In this document: positions 1 to 10,254 of the stretch, one piece after another
Numbering within the stretch: position 1 is the stretch's first letter
Layout of the letters: each line of letters begins with the position of its first letter
Position numbers and translations under genes: made by a program
Notes under the pieces: model-generated
Database searches by the model: none
What the model was told of the DNA's origin: nothing
The model's input: only the letters and a program-made list of their open reading frames with translations
NCBI RefSeq assembly: GCF_019977275.1
Contig: NZ_AP024650.1
Location: forward strand, 1,860,001-1,924,000
Source: Arthrobacter sp. StoSoilB19
GTDB taxonomy: Bacteria > Actinomycetota > Actinomycetes > Actinomycetales > Micrococcaceae
Reading direction: 5' to 3'
DNA: 64,000 nucleotides

Positions 1-1708
<1,708 letters not shown>

Positions 1709-1716
<8 letters not shown>

Positions 1717-3166
1717 TCCACGCGGATTTCTGAAAGTACGCCAGCGTGAAACCCAGCCACGCCGTCCTGTTCCCGTCCGCATCATGGACTGGAAAGAGGT
1801 CTATGAGGCGCAGGAAAAAGGCACGCTGAAGGCCCAGGCCGGACGCTGCATGGACTGCGGCGTCCCGTTCTGCCACCAGGGCTGCCCGCTGGGCAACCTC
1901 ATTCCCGAGTGGAACGACCTCATGTGGCGGGACAAGGGTGAGGAAGCGATCGAGCGCCTGCACGCCACGAACAACTTCCCCGAGTTCACCGGACGGCTCT
2001 GCCCGGCGCCGTGCGAGGCGTCCTGCGTGCTGGGAATCAACCAGCCCGCGGTCACCATCAAGCAGGTGGAAGTCTCGATCATCGACGAGGCCTGGGACAA
2101 CGGCTGGGTCAACCCGCTGCCGCCCGCACGCCTGACAGGCAAGACCGTTGCGGTGGTTGGCTCCGGCCCGGCAGGACTCGCCGTCGCCCAGCAGCTCACC
2201 CGCGTGGGCCACACGGTTGCCGTCTATGAGCGGGACGACAAGATCGGCGGCCTGCTCCGCTACGGCATCCCCGACTTCAAGATGGAAAAGGAGCAGGTGG
2301 ACCGCCGCGTCGAGCAGATGAAGGCCGAGGGCACCCGCTTCCGTACCGGCGTCTCCGTGGGGACCGACGTCACCTGGGAGCAGCTGCGCAGGCGCTACGA
2401 CGCCGTCGTGGTCTGCACCGGCGCCACCGTTCCGCGTGACCTGCCCATCCCGGGCCGCGACCTGGACGGCATCCACTTCGCCATGGACTACCTGGTGCCG
2501 GCCAACCGCGCTGTTGCCGGGGAAACCATCGAGAACCAGATCAATGCCCACGGCAAGCATGTTGTCATCCTGGGCGGCGGCGACACCGGCGCTGACTGCC
2601 TGGGGACCGCGCACCGGCACGGCGCTGCCTCGGTGACCACCCTGGCGATTGGCAAGCAGCCGCCGTCGGAGCGTGCCAGCCACCAGCCGTGGCCGACGTT
2701 CCCCACCCTGTTCGAGGTGGCCAGCGCGCACGAGGAAGGCGGCGAACGCACCTACCTCGCGTCCACGGTCGAGTTCGTTGGCGAGAACGGCAGGCTGACT
2801 GGCGTGAAGGTGGCGGAGACCGAGTTCGTTGACGGCAAGCGCCTCCCGAAGGCCGGCACCGAGCGGATCATCCCGGCGGACCTGGTGTTCCTGTCCCTCG
2901 GCTTCACCGGTGCCGAGCCTGCCGGCATCACCGAGCAGGTGCACGCCGAGTTCGACGGCCGCGGCAACGTGGCCCGCGACGGCTACTACATGACCAACAC
3001 CGAGGGCGTGTTTGTTGCCGGTGACGCCGGCCGCGGGCAGTCCCTGATCGTGTGGGCCATCGCCGAGGGACGTGCCGCCGCTGCCGCCGTTGACAAGTAC
3101 CTGATGGGAAGCACGATCCTTCCCGCTCCCGTAGCACCGACGGACCGGGCCATCGCCGTCCTCTAG
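1709..3166 (+). CDS. gltD: Glutamate synthase small subunit (NADPH-dependent)
   Basis: The 485-residue beta subunit passes electrons from NADPH through FAD and iron-sulfur clusters to GltB. The N-terminal cysteine motifs [16 protein letters not shown] and [12 protein letters not shown] bind 4Fe-4S clusters. A Rossmann motif [16 protein letters not shown] near residue 148 binds [21 protein letters not shown] near residue 290 fits the NADPH site, and [18 protein letters not shown] closes the FAD domain. The GTG start at 1709 is chosen because it gives the usual length and overlaps gltB by 8 bases, preceded by GGAGGTGACC. Length and motifs are normal for the family. Confidence 0.97.
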
Positions 3167-3257
3167 CCGCAGTCCTCTGGCCGCAGTCCCGCAGGATGCA
3201 TCGAGGGTTCACCTCGCAGACAACTTAACCAATGCAAGAGACCAATAGGGTAGGTAT

Positions 3258-4754
3258 ATGAGACGCGCAAAAATTGTGGCTACGTTTGGCCCGGCAATTG
3301 CCAGCTACGAAAACACCCTCGCGGTGCTGGAAGCCGGCGTTGACGTCGCCCGCATGAACATGAGCCACGGCGACTACTCCGTGCATGACAACACCTACGA
3401 GAACGTCCGCAAGGCAGCATCCGACCTTGGCAAGGCCGTGGCCATCATGGCCGACCTGCAGGGCCCCAAGATCCGCCTGGGCCGTTTCGTCGACGGTCCG
3501 CACGCCCTGGCCGTAGGTGACGTCTTCACCATCACTACCGAAGACGTTCCCGGTACCCGGGAGATCTGCTCCACCACGCTGAAGAGCCTCACCGAGGACG
3601 TCAAGGTGGGCGATGCCCTGCTGATCGACGACGGCAAGGTGGCCCTGCGTGCCACGGCGGTGGACGACGTCAAGGTGGTCACCGAGGTGACCGTTGGCGG
3701 CATGGTGTCCAACAACAAGGGCATCAACCTTCCCGGCGTGGCCGTGAACGTGCCCGCGCTGAGCGAGAAGGACGAGGACGATCTCCGCTGGGCGCTGCGC
3801 CGCGGCGTAGACCTGGTGGCGCTGTCGTTCGTGCGTGACGCTACGGACATCGCCCGCGTCCACGAGATCATGGACGAGGAAGGCCGCCGCGTACCGGTCA
3901 TCGCCAAGATCGAAAAGCCGCAGGCCGTTGAGCAGCTGCCCGAGATCATCGACGCCTTCGACGCCATCATGGTGGCCCGTGGCGACCTGGGCGTGGAGCT
4001 TCCGCTGGAGGAAGTGCCGATCGTGCAGAAGCGCGCCATTGAACTGGCACGCCGCTGGGCCAAGCCGGTCATCGTGGCCACCCAGGTCCTTGAGTCCATG
4101 ATCGACAACCCGCGCCCCACCCGTGCAGAGGCTTCCGACTGCGCCAACGCCGTCCTGGACGGTGCTGACGCCGTCATGCTGTCCGGTGAGACCAGCGTGG
4201 GCAAGTACCCGATCGAGACGGTCAAGACCATGGCCCGGATCATCGAATCCACCGAGGTCCACGGCCTGGAGCGCGTCCCCCCGCTGGGGACCAAGCCCAG
4301 GACCCGTGGTGGCGCCATCACCCGTGCCGCCGTCGAAATCGCCGACCAACTGGACGCCAAGTACATCTGTGCGTTCACCCAGTCCGGTGACTCGGCCCGC
4401 CGGCTCTCCCGTCTGCGGCCCATCAAGCCGGTCTTCGCGTTCACCCCGGTGGAGCAGGTCTGGAACCAGATGGCGCTGACCTGGGGCATCCAGCCGGTGC
4501 TTGTCCAGATGGTTGACCACACCGACGCCATGACGGCCCAGGTGGACCGCAGCCTTGAGGAAATGGGACTTGTGGAAGACGGTGACCTGGTGGTCATCGC
4601 CGCCGGTTCGCCTCCCGGAAAGGCGGGTTCCACCAACTCGCTGAAGGTGCACAAGGTGGGCGACCTCGCCGACTCCACGCGCGCCGGAGACGTCGCCAGC
4701 AACAAGGAAAAGCTCGGCCCGTGGCCGGAAAAGAAGAAGAAGGCCCAGGCCTAG
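3258..4754 (+). CDS. pyk: Pyruvate kinase
   Basis: This enzyme converts phosphoenolpyruvate and ADP to pyruvate and ATP in the last step of glycolysis. The 498-residue protein shows the family landmarks in order: ARMNMSHGDY near residue 34, the substrate and metal-site segment MADLQGPKIRLG near residue 64, the signature VIAKIEKPQAVE followed by VARGDLGVELP, and the ADAVMLSGETSVGKYP segment. A Lys/Pro-rich tail (PEKKKKAQA) ends the protein. The ATG at 3258 follows GGGTAGG and makes MRRAKIVATFGPA, the standard N terminus. It is separated from gltD by 91 bases and followed by a strong terminator. Confidence 0.97.
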   Translation: MRRAKIVATFGPAIASYENTLAVLEAGVDVARMNMSHGDYSVHDNTYENVRKAASDLGKAVAIMADLQGPKIRLGRFVDGPHALAVGDVFTITTEDVPGTREICSTTLKSLTEDVKVGDALLIDDGKVALRATAVDDVKVVTEVTVGGMVSNNKGINLPGVAVNVPALSEKDEDDLRWALRRGVDLVALSFVRDATDIARVHEIMDEEGRRVPVIAKIEKPQAVEQLPEIIDAFDAIMVARGDLGVELPLEEVPIVQKRAIELARRWAKPVIVATQVLESMIDNPRPTRAEASDCANAVLDGADAVMLSGETSVGKYPIETVKTMARIIESTEVHGLERVPPLGTKPRTRGGAITRAAVEIADQLDAKYICAFTQSGDSARRLSRLRPIKPVFAFTPVEQVWNQMALTWGIQPVLVQMVDHTDAMTAQVDRSLEEMGLVEDGDLVVIAAGSPPGKAGSTNSLKVHKVGDLADSTRAGDVASNKEKLGPWPEKKKKAQA

Positions 4755-4770
4755 TCTTAAGACACAGCGA

Positions 4771-4800
4771 AGGACCCCTGCCGGTTGGCAGGGGTCCTTT
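4771..4800 (+). terminator. Rho-independent terminator of pyk
   Basis: A perfect 13-bp stem (AAGGACCCCTGCC pairing with GGCAGGGGTCCTT) with loop GGTT begins 16 bases after the pyk stop and is followed by TGCTTT. The stem ends in A/T on both sides, so it may also terminate the converging ANTAR gene. Confidence 0.9.
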
Positions 4801-4880
4801 GCTTTGGTGCTGTGCGCGTTAGGGTACTTTACGCGTAGGGCCGGGCCGCCGTCGGAAACTCTTCGGGCCCGGCCGGCGCG

Positions 4881-5486
4881 TTAGTTGACCTGGTTGATGA
4901 TGGTCTCTGCAACCTCGCGCATGCTAAGGCGGCGGTCCATCGAGGTCTTCTGGATCCAGCGGAAGGCTTCGGGTTCGGTCAGGCCCATCTTGGTGGTCAG
5001 CAGGCTCTTGGCGCGTTCCACGAGCTTGCGGGTGGCGAACTGCTCCTGCAGGTCGGACACCTCGCTCTCGAGGGCCTTGATTTCCTCGTGGCGAGAGAGT
5101 GCGATCTCCAGCGCCGGGATGAGGTCCGCGGGGGTGAAGGGCTTGACGACGTAGGCCATGGCGCCGGCGTCGCGGGCACGCTCCACCAGTTCCTTCTGGC
5201 TGAAGGCGGTCAGCAGCACCACGGGGGCGATACGGGCCTTGACGATCTTTTCGGCCGCAGAAATGCCGTCCATGACGGGCATCTTGACGTCCATGAGGAC
5301 CAGGTCCGGCTTGAGTTCCTCGGCGAGCTGGACGGCCTTCTCGCCATTGTCCGCCTCACCCACGACATCGTAACCTTCGCCGCGCAGGATCTCGATGATG
5401 TCGAGGCGGATGAGGGTTTCATCCTCTGCCACAATGACGCGGCGCGCCGGCTGGGACGTGGGCTTGGACTCCGTCTGTTCAGTCAC
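4881..5486 (-). CDS. ANTAR-domain response regulator (receiver + RNA-binding ANTAR)
   Basis: The 201-residue protein has an N-terminal receiver domain with acidic residues in VAEDETLIRLD, the phosphoacceptor Asp in LVLMDVKMPVMDG near residue 60, and the conserved Lys in VVKPFTPADL near residue 119. A coiled linker leads to a C-terminal ANTAR domain (RAKSLLTTKMGLTEPEAFRW, then RRLSMREVAETII). ANTAR regulators of this type bind tandem RNA hairpins after phosphorylation and prevent transcription termination; actinobacterial members such as Rv1626/PdtaR are close in layout. The start is GTG at 5486, preceded by AAGGAGA at the proper distance. No partner histidine kinase lies in the window. Confidence 0.93.
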   Translation of the reverse strand: MTEQTESKPTSQPARRVIVAEDETLIRLDIIEILRGEGYDVVGEADNGEKAVQLAEELKPDLVLMDVKMPVMDGISAAEKIVKARIAPVVLLTAFSQKELVERARDAGAMAYVVKPFTPADLIPALEIALSRHEEIKALESEVSDLQEQFATRKLVERAKSLLTTKMGLTEPEAFRWIQKTSMDRRLSMREVAETIINQVN

Positions 5487-5687
5487 GGGATCTCCTTGAA
5501 AAGGTACGGCGGGACATCACTATCTTAGGTGCCACCGCTGCTGTACTTGGTTTGCAGGGTTCGTTTGCGGCGACGGCGGCGCGATTCTGGAATTCAGCCT
5601 ATCTGCATGTAGAGTAATTCCGCGTACGTGAAGCGATCGCGTTGCTCACAGTCAGCTGTGAGCGTACTTTGGCTCCGCGTAATCCGC

Positions 5688-5769
5688 GCCCGAGTGGCGG
5701 AATTGGCAGACGCGCCGCACTCAAAATGCGGTATCGAAAGGTGTGTGGGTTCGAGTCCCACCTCGGGCA
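5688..5769 (+). tRNA. tRNA-Leu (anticodon CAA)
   Basis: The acceptor arms GCCCGAG (5688-5694) and CTCGGGC (5762-5768) pair perfectly, with discriminator A at 5769. The anticodon stem CCGCA/TGCGG encloses loop CTCAAAA, giving anticodon CAA, which reads UUG leucine codons. A long variable arm follows, as expected for Leu, and the T arm contains GGGTTCGAGTCCC. CCA is not encoded. The 3' end is duplicated at 56672, which marks this gene as a probable integration site. Confidence 0.96.
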
Positions 5770-5777
5770 CAGTGTTT
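5748..5777 (+). repeat. Putative attL: tRNA-Leu 3' end direct repeat, copy 1
   Basis: These 30 bases, starting GGTTCGAGTCCC and ending CAGTGTTT, cover the T arm and acceptor end of the tRNA plus 8 downstream bases. They recur without mismatch at 56672-56701 in the same orientation. A GTCAGGGGCTTTTT segment and a TTGACAAAGCTTG segment also follow both copies at similar distances. tRNA 3' ends are the classic targets of tyrosine recombinases, so this is read as one end of an integrated element. Confidence 0.8.
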
Positions 5778-6610
5778 TCCCTCGTCAGGGGCTTTTTTGC
5801 TTTGACGTCTTGACAAAGCTTGTTTCGCGTCGCTCTGGCGGGTGGGTCGCGGGCTGGTGCCTGGCCGCCGCGGGGCCTGTTCAGGTGTGTGGGGTGGCGG
5901 GTTCAAGTCCCTAGCTGGTGGGCCTTCCGCCTGCTGTGGTGCGGTTAGATGCTTCCTCGTTTCGGTTCTGTGTGGTGGGCGTGGTTGCCCAACACCTATT
6001 CATGGTCCGAGGTGGCGGGTACAACATGACGTAGCCGCCGTTGGTACGGCAATTTTCTTGAAGGGCTCCTTGCAACCGCCGCCGGAGCCGTATGCGCTCG
6101 ATTTGTCCTGCCAAATTGGGTGTGGACAGTGTCCACACTTACGTCTGCTTTATGAGAGTCCCTGCTGGCTAGGAGCACGGAAGGGCATGTCGGATCAAGG
6201 GCCCCAGGTGCCGCCCTGACTGCGGCGGGGAACGGCCCAGTGAAGAACAGAAGGATAAAGGCGAAGCAGGCTTGGCTGCAGGTCGCACAAAATTGTGGGG
6301 GAGCGGGCCACTACGACGCCCAGGAACGGGCTCGGCCTTCTGACACACCGAGTGCTTGGACCAAGCGCCGGGGATTGGGCCTACGGTCGTCCCGGCTCGA
6401 GAGACTCCGCGTTGCAGTTTGCAGTGATCGGGACCCGGCGGGGTCAACGTTGCGCTAAGACAGAAGTGGCAGGGTTCGATCTAAGAGCTTTTCCAAGACA
6501 ACGTGGGAAATGAACGACCACACCTCATTCAAGCCCTGCCTGACGTGCGGCCTTACGTCAACTTAGGGTCTAACTCCATCTTGGAGCCGGCCCTAGCGGG
6601 GAAGGGGAAA
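5778..6610. other. Left end of island, no convincing gene
   Basis: No open frame here resembles a known protein, and several short frames overlap one another. A T-rich stretch GGGGCTTTTTTGC directly after the tRNA could terminate it. The stretch holds the 19-bp palindrome at 6120. No recognisable integrase or excisionase fragment was found in any frame. Confidence 0.5.
6120..6138. repeat. Palindrome GTGTGGACA-G-TGTCCACAC, left copy
   Basis: Perfect 9-bp inverted repeats flank one central base. A copy differing only in that central base lies at 56562-56580, near the other end of the island. The similarity extends two G upstream and two T downstream. It may be a recombinase arm site or a remnant of a transposable element end; function is inferred only from position. 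Confidence 0.6.
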
Positions 6611-6636
6611 GCCCTCGACCGGAGTCGGTCGAGGGC
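6611..6636 (-). terminator. Hairpin terminator downstream of broken MHS transporter gene
   Basis: An 11-bp perfect stem (GCCCTCGACCG / CGGTCGAGGGC) with loop GAGT lies 36 bases past the stop of the minus-strand transporter fragment. On the minus strand it is followed by TTTCCCC. Confidence 0.7.
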
Positions 6637-6672
6637 CTTCCTCACGTCCAGACTTGTGGAGGAGATGGAGGT

Positions 6673-7037
6673 CTACGGCTTGGAATTATGCGCCTGGATC
6701 CCGCTGTGGGGAGTCTCGGCGAGCAGGTGCTCGCCCTTCAGCACTTCGGGGTCTGCCGGAGCGACGGTGGCACGTCCGCCCCGGCTGCCGGTCTCGGGGA
6801 GTGTGAAGTAAACGACGAGGCAGAGGGCGACGATGGCGATCATGTATACCGCGACGAACATGGGCTGTCCGGCGCCGACGAACGCGGCGGCGATCAGTGG
6901 TGCGGTGCCGCCAAAGACGGCGATGACGATCTGGTGTGCGAAGCCGATTCCGGAGACCCGGACAGAGGCCGGGAACAGCTCGGCCTGGATTGTCGGGTAA
7001 CTGACCGAATACGAAGTGACATACCTGACCCTTCACG
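6673..7037 (-). pseudogene. MHS/MFS-family transporter, C-terminal fragment
   Basis: On the minus strand one frame reads TSYSVSYPTIQAELFPASV, then GIGFAHQIVIAVFGGTAPLI and MFVAVYMIAIVALCLVVYF, ending with LPETGSRGG and a hydrophilic tail. This matches the last two or three membrane segments of metabolite:H+ symporters of the major facilitator superfamily, which are about 430 residues long. Only about 120 residues remain. The sequence upstream (beyond about 7037) does not continue the protein in any frame, so the gene is a 5'-truncated remnant. Such transporters commonly import aromatic acids, which fits module A, but the substrate is unknown. Confidence 0.75.
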
Positions 7038-7316
7038 TCGCCCGGATGGTCGAAGCCTTCCGGCTTCGCTGACATCCGACGACCCAGGAGACGTTGTGAG
7101 GGTGGGGTGTGCTCCACACGCGGGAGCGTCCCATTTTAGTTGATCCGTCGTTGGCATTTAGTTGACGTTTCCGGCGATGCTGATGGCACAGGCATTCAGG
7201 CCGGCTTCCATCGTGTGGACCATCGTGCCCCTGCCTTTCCCTCCGGCGGCGTCCGGTGCCCTGGCCTAGTGCGAGGTGAATGCATTTCAAGCTGCTGCGC
7301 GCGGACGCAAAGGGCC
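7038..7316. other. Rearranged stretch between two broken genes
   Basis: No intact gene. On the minus strand a short open frame ending at 7158 (…HTMEAGLNACAISIAGNVN) looks protein-like but is too short to identify. The transporter fragment stops matching at about 7037, so a deletion or insertion scar lies here. Confidence 0.4.
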
Positions 7317-7825
7317 TTAGCGGGGGAGGAGTCCCGCGAATTCATGGTTTTGGAAGACCAAGGGATCTTTGGCGTTCCCGGTGTTGAGGCCCAGGACCCT
7401 GGCCAGGACAAAGGCGTGGTCCCCGATGGGCGTGACGTTCTCGATTTGGCATTCCAAGGCCGCGACTGCGCCTGCGACCAGTGGGGCACCGTATGCTCCT
7501 TGGATCCAGAAGCTGTCATCGAAGCGGTCCGCGTCCTTTTACCCAGCTTGCGGCAGAACTGCGCCTGTGTTGATGCAAGAGCGCTGATGCCCAGCACGGT
7601 GGCCTTGTTGAGTTGTGGCCAGCTGGAAGACTCGTGGCCGATGAAGAAGCCGACCACGCACGGGTCCAGGGAGATAAAGACGAACGATCCGACGATCATT
7701 GCGGCACGGTCACCGGTGAGTTCAGACTGTCCGGCGACGACGGCGACGCTGGTGGGCACCATGGACATGGTGTCCCGCACGTGGGTGGGATCGAGAGTGC
7801 CGGGCCGTTCGGTAACGATAGTCAT
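7317..7825 (-). pseudogene. Flavin reductase-like protein, single-base frameshift
   Basis: The product resembles the small NAD(P)H:flavin oxidoreductase component of two-component monooxygenases (HpaC-like fold). The first frame starts at 7825 (MTIVTERPGTLDPTHVRDTM) and runs through FVFISLDPCVVGFFIGHESSSW to STQAQFCRKLGK. At about 7543 an AAAA run must gain one base to continue as DADRFDDSFWIQGAYGAPL, then ALECQIENVTPIGDHAFVL, ending LLPR and TAA at 7317. Restored length is about 170 residues, normal for the family. No oxygenase partner is present. A sequencing error in the A-run cannot be excluded; as written the gene is broken. Confidence 0.8.
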
Positions 7826-7840
7826 GGCTGCCTCCTTCGG

Positions 7841-8149
7841 TTACCGGTGTTGCTGGATGTAGTAGAGCTGCTCGGCGTCAATCCACACTTCGTATCCGTC
7901 GAGTTTGTCGATGAGGATGCGTGAGTCGACGCCTTCGGGTGCGAGCCACAGCATTCGGGAGTCGGGGGTGGCATCTTCGATGCGCGCGGTTCTGACGTAT
8001 GTGCCGTTTCGGCGGATTTCCACTGTTGCTGTTGTCGGGAGATGGAACCAGTCATCGAGCCGGTAGGACTGTGGCGGGTGGGGGGTGAAGGTTCTGCGTT
8101 CGATCGGGAAGGACCCGGCCGCAGCATGGGCTGTTGGTGCGTTCATCAC
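7841..8149 (-). CDS. Conserved small protein, paralogue of the one at 45944
   Basis: This 102-residue protein is of unknown function. It has no membrane segment or signal peptide. The core reads YRLDDWFHLPTTATVEIRRNG, followed by DSRMLWLAPEGVDSRILI and DGYEVWIDAEQ. The protein encoded at 45944-46210 shares the order DDW, VEIRK-x-G, a variable I-x-D-A segment, MLWL-x-P and YEVWV, so the two are paralogues. A short beta-rich domain is plausible. Two adjacent Met codons allow starts at 8149 or 8146. It sits 15 bases upstream of the flavin reductase pseudogene on the same strand and was probably co-transcribed with it. Confidence 0.7.
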   Translation of the reverse strand: MMNAPTAHAAAGSFPIERRTFTPHPPQSYRLDDWFHLPTTATVEIRRNGTYVRTARIEDATPDSRMLWLAPEGVDSRILIDKLDGYEVWIDAEQLYYIQQHR

Positions 8150-8258
8150 GGTTCCTCAGGTGGCGGCGGGCAGGGGTGGGGTCAGGTGCCACCGACCGCC
8201 GGGGAGCTGGCCGGTGGCACCTGAGAGGGGTTGGCGGGTCGAGCAGGCTTGCTGTGGT

Positions 8259-8747
8259 TCAGGCGACGGGTTGCGTGTCCGCGACCGGGACGGATGCCTG
8301 GTCCTTTTTAGCCGTGGTGAGGAGCCCCGCGGTGTATTCGGAGAGCCACCCAAGGCAGGCGCCGACGATTAAGGCCAGACAGGTGCCGGCCACGTCGAAG
8401 GTGGCGCCAAAGTAGGCGGCGCATCCGGCAAACGCTCCGGGGATGAAGCCCAGGAGGCTCCAGCGGGCCTGGACGCACATGGCGAACGCTGCGACGGCGA
8501 CGGAGATGCCGAGCGCGCCGGGGATGGGGAGGTTCGCCGCTCCCCAGACGATGATGGCGCCCCAGAGGACTCCGGAGAGGTTGGCAGGGATCGTTTTGAG
8601 GAGTGCGGCGCGTTTTCCGCCGGCTGCGAAGAAGCATGCCCAGGAGAGGAATCCGACCCAGGTTATAAGGCCCAAGGGTGTGCTGAATTGGGTCCAGAGC
8701 CCGGCGAGGATGCCGGCGGTGATTCCGATGATGACGAGGGGCTTCAT
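8259..8747 (-). CDS. DUF1097 family membrane protein
   Basis: The 162-residue protein has about five hydrophobic segments: VIIGITAGILAGLWTQF, LITWVGFLSWACFFAAG, LSGVLWGAIIVWGAANL, ALGISVAVAAFAMCVQA and LALIVGACLGWLSEYTAGLL. A conserved-looking WVGFLSWACFFAAGGKR loop and a short polar tail are typical of DUF1097 proteins. The family has no established function; members often lie beside transport or catabolic genes. The ATG at 8747 is preceded by AAGGAAC. It lies between the small protein (7841) and the amidohydrolase (8933) on the same strand, but the 8886 hairpin separates it from the amidohydrolase, so it may have its own promoter. Confidence 0.8.
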   Translation of the reverse strand: MKPLVIIGITAGILAGLWTQFSTPLGLITWVGFLSWACFFAAGGKRAALLKTIPANLSGVLWGAIIVWGAANLPIPGALGISVAVAAFAMCVQARWSLLGFIPGAFAGCAAYFGATFDVAGTCLALIVGACLGWLSEYTAGLLTTAKKDQASVPVADTQPVA

Positions 8748-8885
8748 GGGTAGTTCCTTAGGGTCAAAATGGCGTCATTGTCTTTTTGAAAAGGAAAGCT
8801 GAGGGAGTGTGAATGTGCAGGCTTCGCTGAAGTGCGCAGAACGCGGAGCGGGTGTTAGCTCTTTCGGGTGCGGGTGAATCTGGCG

Positions 8886-8917
8886 GTACGGCCCCGGCAA
8901 GGACGCCGGGGCCGTAC
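8886..8917 (-). terminator. Terminator after amidohydrolase operon
   Basis: A 13-bp perfect stem (GTACGGCCCCGGC / GCCGGGGCCGTAC) with a 6-base loop starts 15 bases beyond the amidohydrolase stop. It lacks a clear T-run, as is common in high-GC genomes. Confidence 0.7.
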
Positions 8918-8932
8918 TACGTGGGGAGTGTT

Positions 8933-10210
8933 TTAGAGGTGGGTCAGGGCGAGGTCGGCGGGGTCCGCGTTGTCGGGAGTCGCAGGCGTGGGTTCCACCG
9001 GTGCGCGGTGAAACTCGCCGTTCTTCATCACTGCGGTGATCTTGTTGATGTCCTGCAGGATGGTGATGTCTTCGAGCGGGTTGCCGTCGACGAGGATCAT
9101 GTCGGCGTAGAAGCCGGGCAGGACCTTGCCGAGTTCGTTGGGCTTTTCGAAGAGTTCCCCGCCGAGGGCGGTGGCAGCGATGATGGCTTCCATTTCGGTG
9201 TAGCCGAAGAGCTTCACGAAGTGGTCCAGGTCCCGGGCGTACGTTCCGCGGGGCGTCCAGGCGAAGCCGTAGTCTCCGCCGGGCAGCACGCGGATGCCGC
9301 GGCGGCGCATCTCCTGCATTGCCTTGACGGCGATGTCGAGTTCGCGGGCGTAGCCGGCCTGTTCGGCCGCCTCGTGGGAGTAGCCGAACGCTTCGGCGTC
9401 TTGGAGCGTTGCGACCAGCCAGTTGATGGCAGGGGCGACGAAGACGCGGTCCTTGGCGGCCTCGAGGAGGTCCATGCCTTCGTCATCAATGTAGGAGGCG
9501 TGGTAGATCATGTCGACGCCGGTTTTCAGGGAAATGAGCACAGAGTCGCGGCTGCGGGCGTGGGTGCAGACGCGCACGTGCCGGCGGTGCGCCTCGTCGA
9601 CGGCGACCTGGAGTTCTTCTTCGGTGATGTAGGTGTCGGTGGCTGCCTTGGTGCCGGTGATTTCCTCACCGGAGATGCTGAGTTTGATCTGGTCCACGCC
9701 CAGTCCGATGGTTTCACGAACCACTTTGCGCATTTCCTCCACGCCGTCGGCGATCTGGGTGATGCCGGGCACGAGGTCCCCTGCGGTGGTCGCGATTTCC
9801 TGGCCGTTGGCCAGGTAGCGGGGGCCTGGGATCCGGCCGGCGTTGATGGCGTCGCGTACGACGACATCGAGCCGCTTCTTGGCGCTGGCCGCGCCGAAGC
9901 ACATGGTGTACCCGTAGTCGATGTAGTACTTGGCTGACTCGACGGTGTGCAGCAGGTGTTCCTCGACGTTCATGGTTTCGAGGCTGTTGAGGTCCCCATC
10001 GTTCCAGGTGAAGTGGGTGTGTGCGTCGCACAGGCCCGACATCAGGGTCTGGCCGCGGCCGTCGATGACCCGGGCGCCTTCGCGGGGCAGGTTGCCCGTG
10101 CCGGGACGGACGTCGGTGATGCGCTCATCGATGACGAGCACTTCGCCGAGGAAGGGCTGGGCGCCGGTGCTGTCGAGGATGTTGACGTTGGTGAAGAGGG
10201 TTTTCGACAT
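8933..10210 (-). CDS. Metal-dependent amidohydrolase (imidazolonepropionase-like family)
   Basis: The protein is expected to be a cytoplasmic metal hydrolase cleaving a cyclic or linear amide, though the substrate is unknown. The 425 residues carry the N-terminal beta-sandwich, the HxH metal motif in LCDAHTHFTWNDGD near residue 65, a later His in RHVRVCTHARSRDS, the conserved Asp in RVLPGGDYGFAWTPRGT, and the C-terminal signature GKVLPGFYADMILVDGNPL. ATG at 10210 (MSKTLFTNVNIL) is preferred to the upstream frame because AAGGA precedes it and the extra residues are Pro/Gln-rich. It is the third gene of the FAH-hydrolase-amidohydrolase operon. Confidence 0.88.
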   Translation of the reverse strand: MSKTLFTNVNILDSTGAQPFLGEVLVIDERITDVRPGTGNLPREGARVIDGRGQTLMSGLCDAHTHFTWNDGDLNSLETMNVEEHLLHTVESAKYYIDYGYTMCFGAASAKKRLDVVVRDAINAGRIPGPRYLANGQEIATTAGDLVPGITQIADGVEEMRKVVRETIGLGVDQIKLSISGEEITGTKAATDTYITEEELQVAVDEAHRRHVRVCTHARSRDSVLISLKTGVDMIYHASYIDDEGMDLLEAAKDRVFVAPAINWLVATLQDAEAFGYSHEAAEQAGYARELDIAVKAMQEMRRRGIRVLPGGDYGFAWTPRGTYARDLDHFVKLFGYTEMEAIIAATALGGELFEKPNELGKVLPGFYADMILVDGNPLEDITILQDINKITAVMKNGEFHRAPVEPTPATPDNADPADLALTHL

Positions 10211-10254
10211 GACTTCGTTGTCCTTATCTTGAGATGGAGACGGTGGTGCGGTTG

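Noticed and set aside
5896..5925. GGCGGGTTCAAGTCCC resembling a tRNA T arm just after tRNA-Leu
   Set aside because: No acceptor, anticodon or D arm pairs with it in the surrounding sequence, so a second tRNA cannot be supported.
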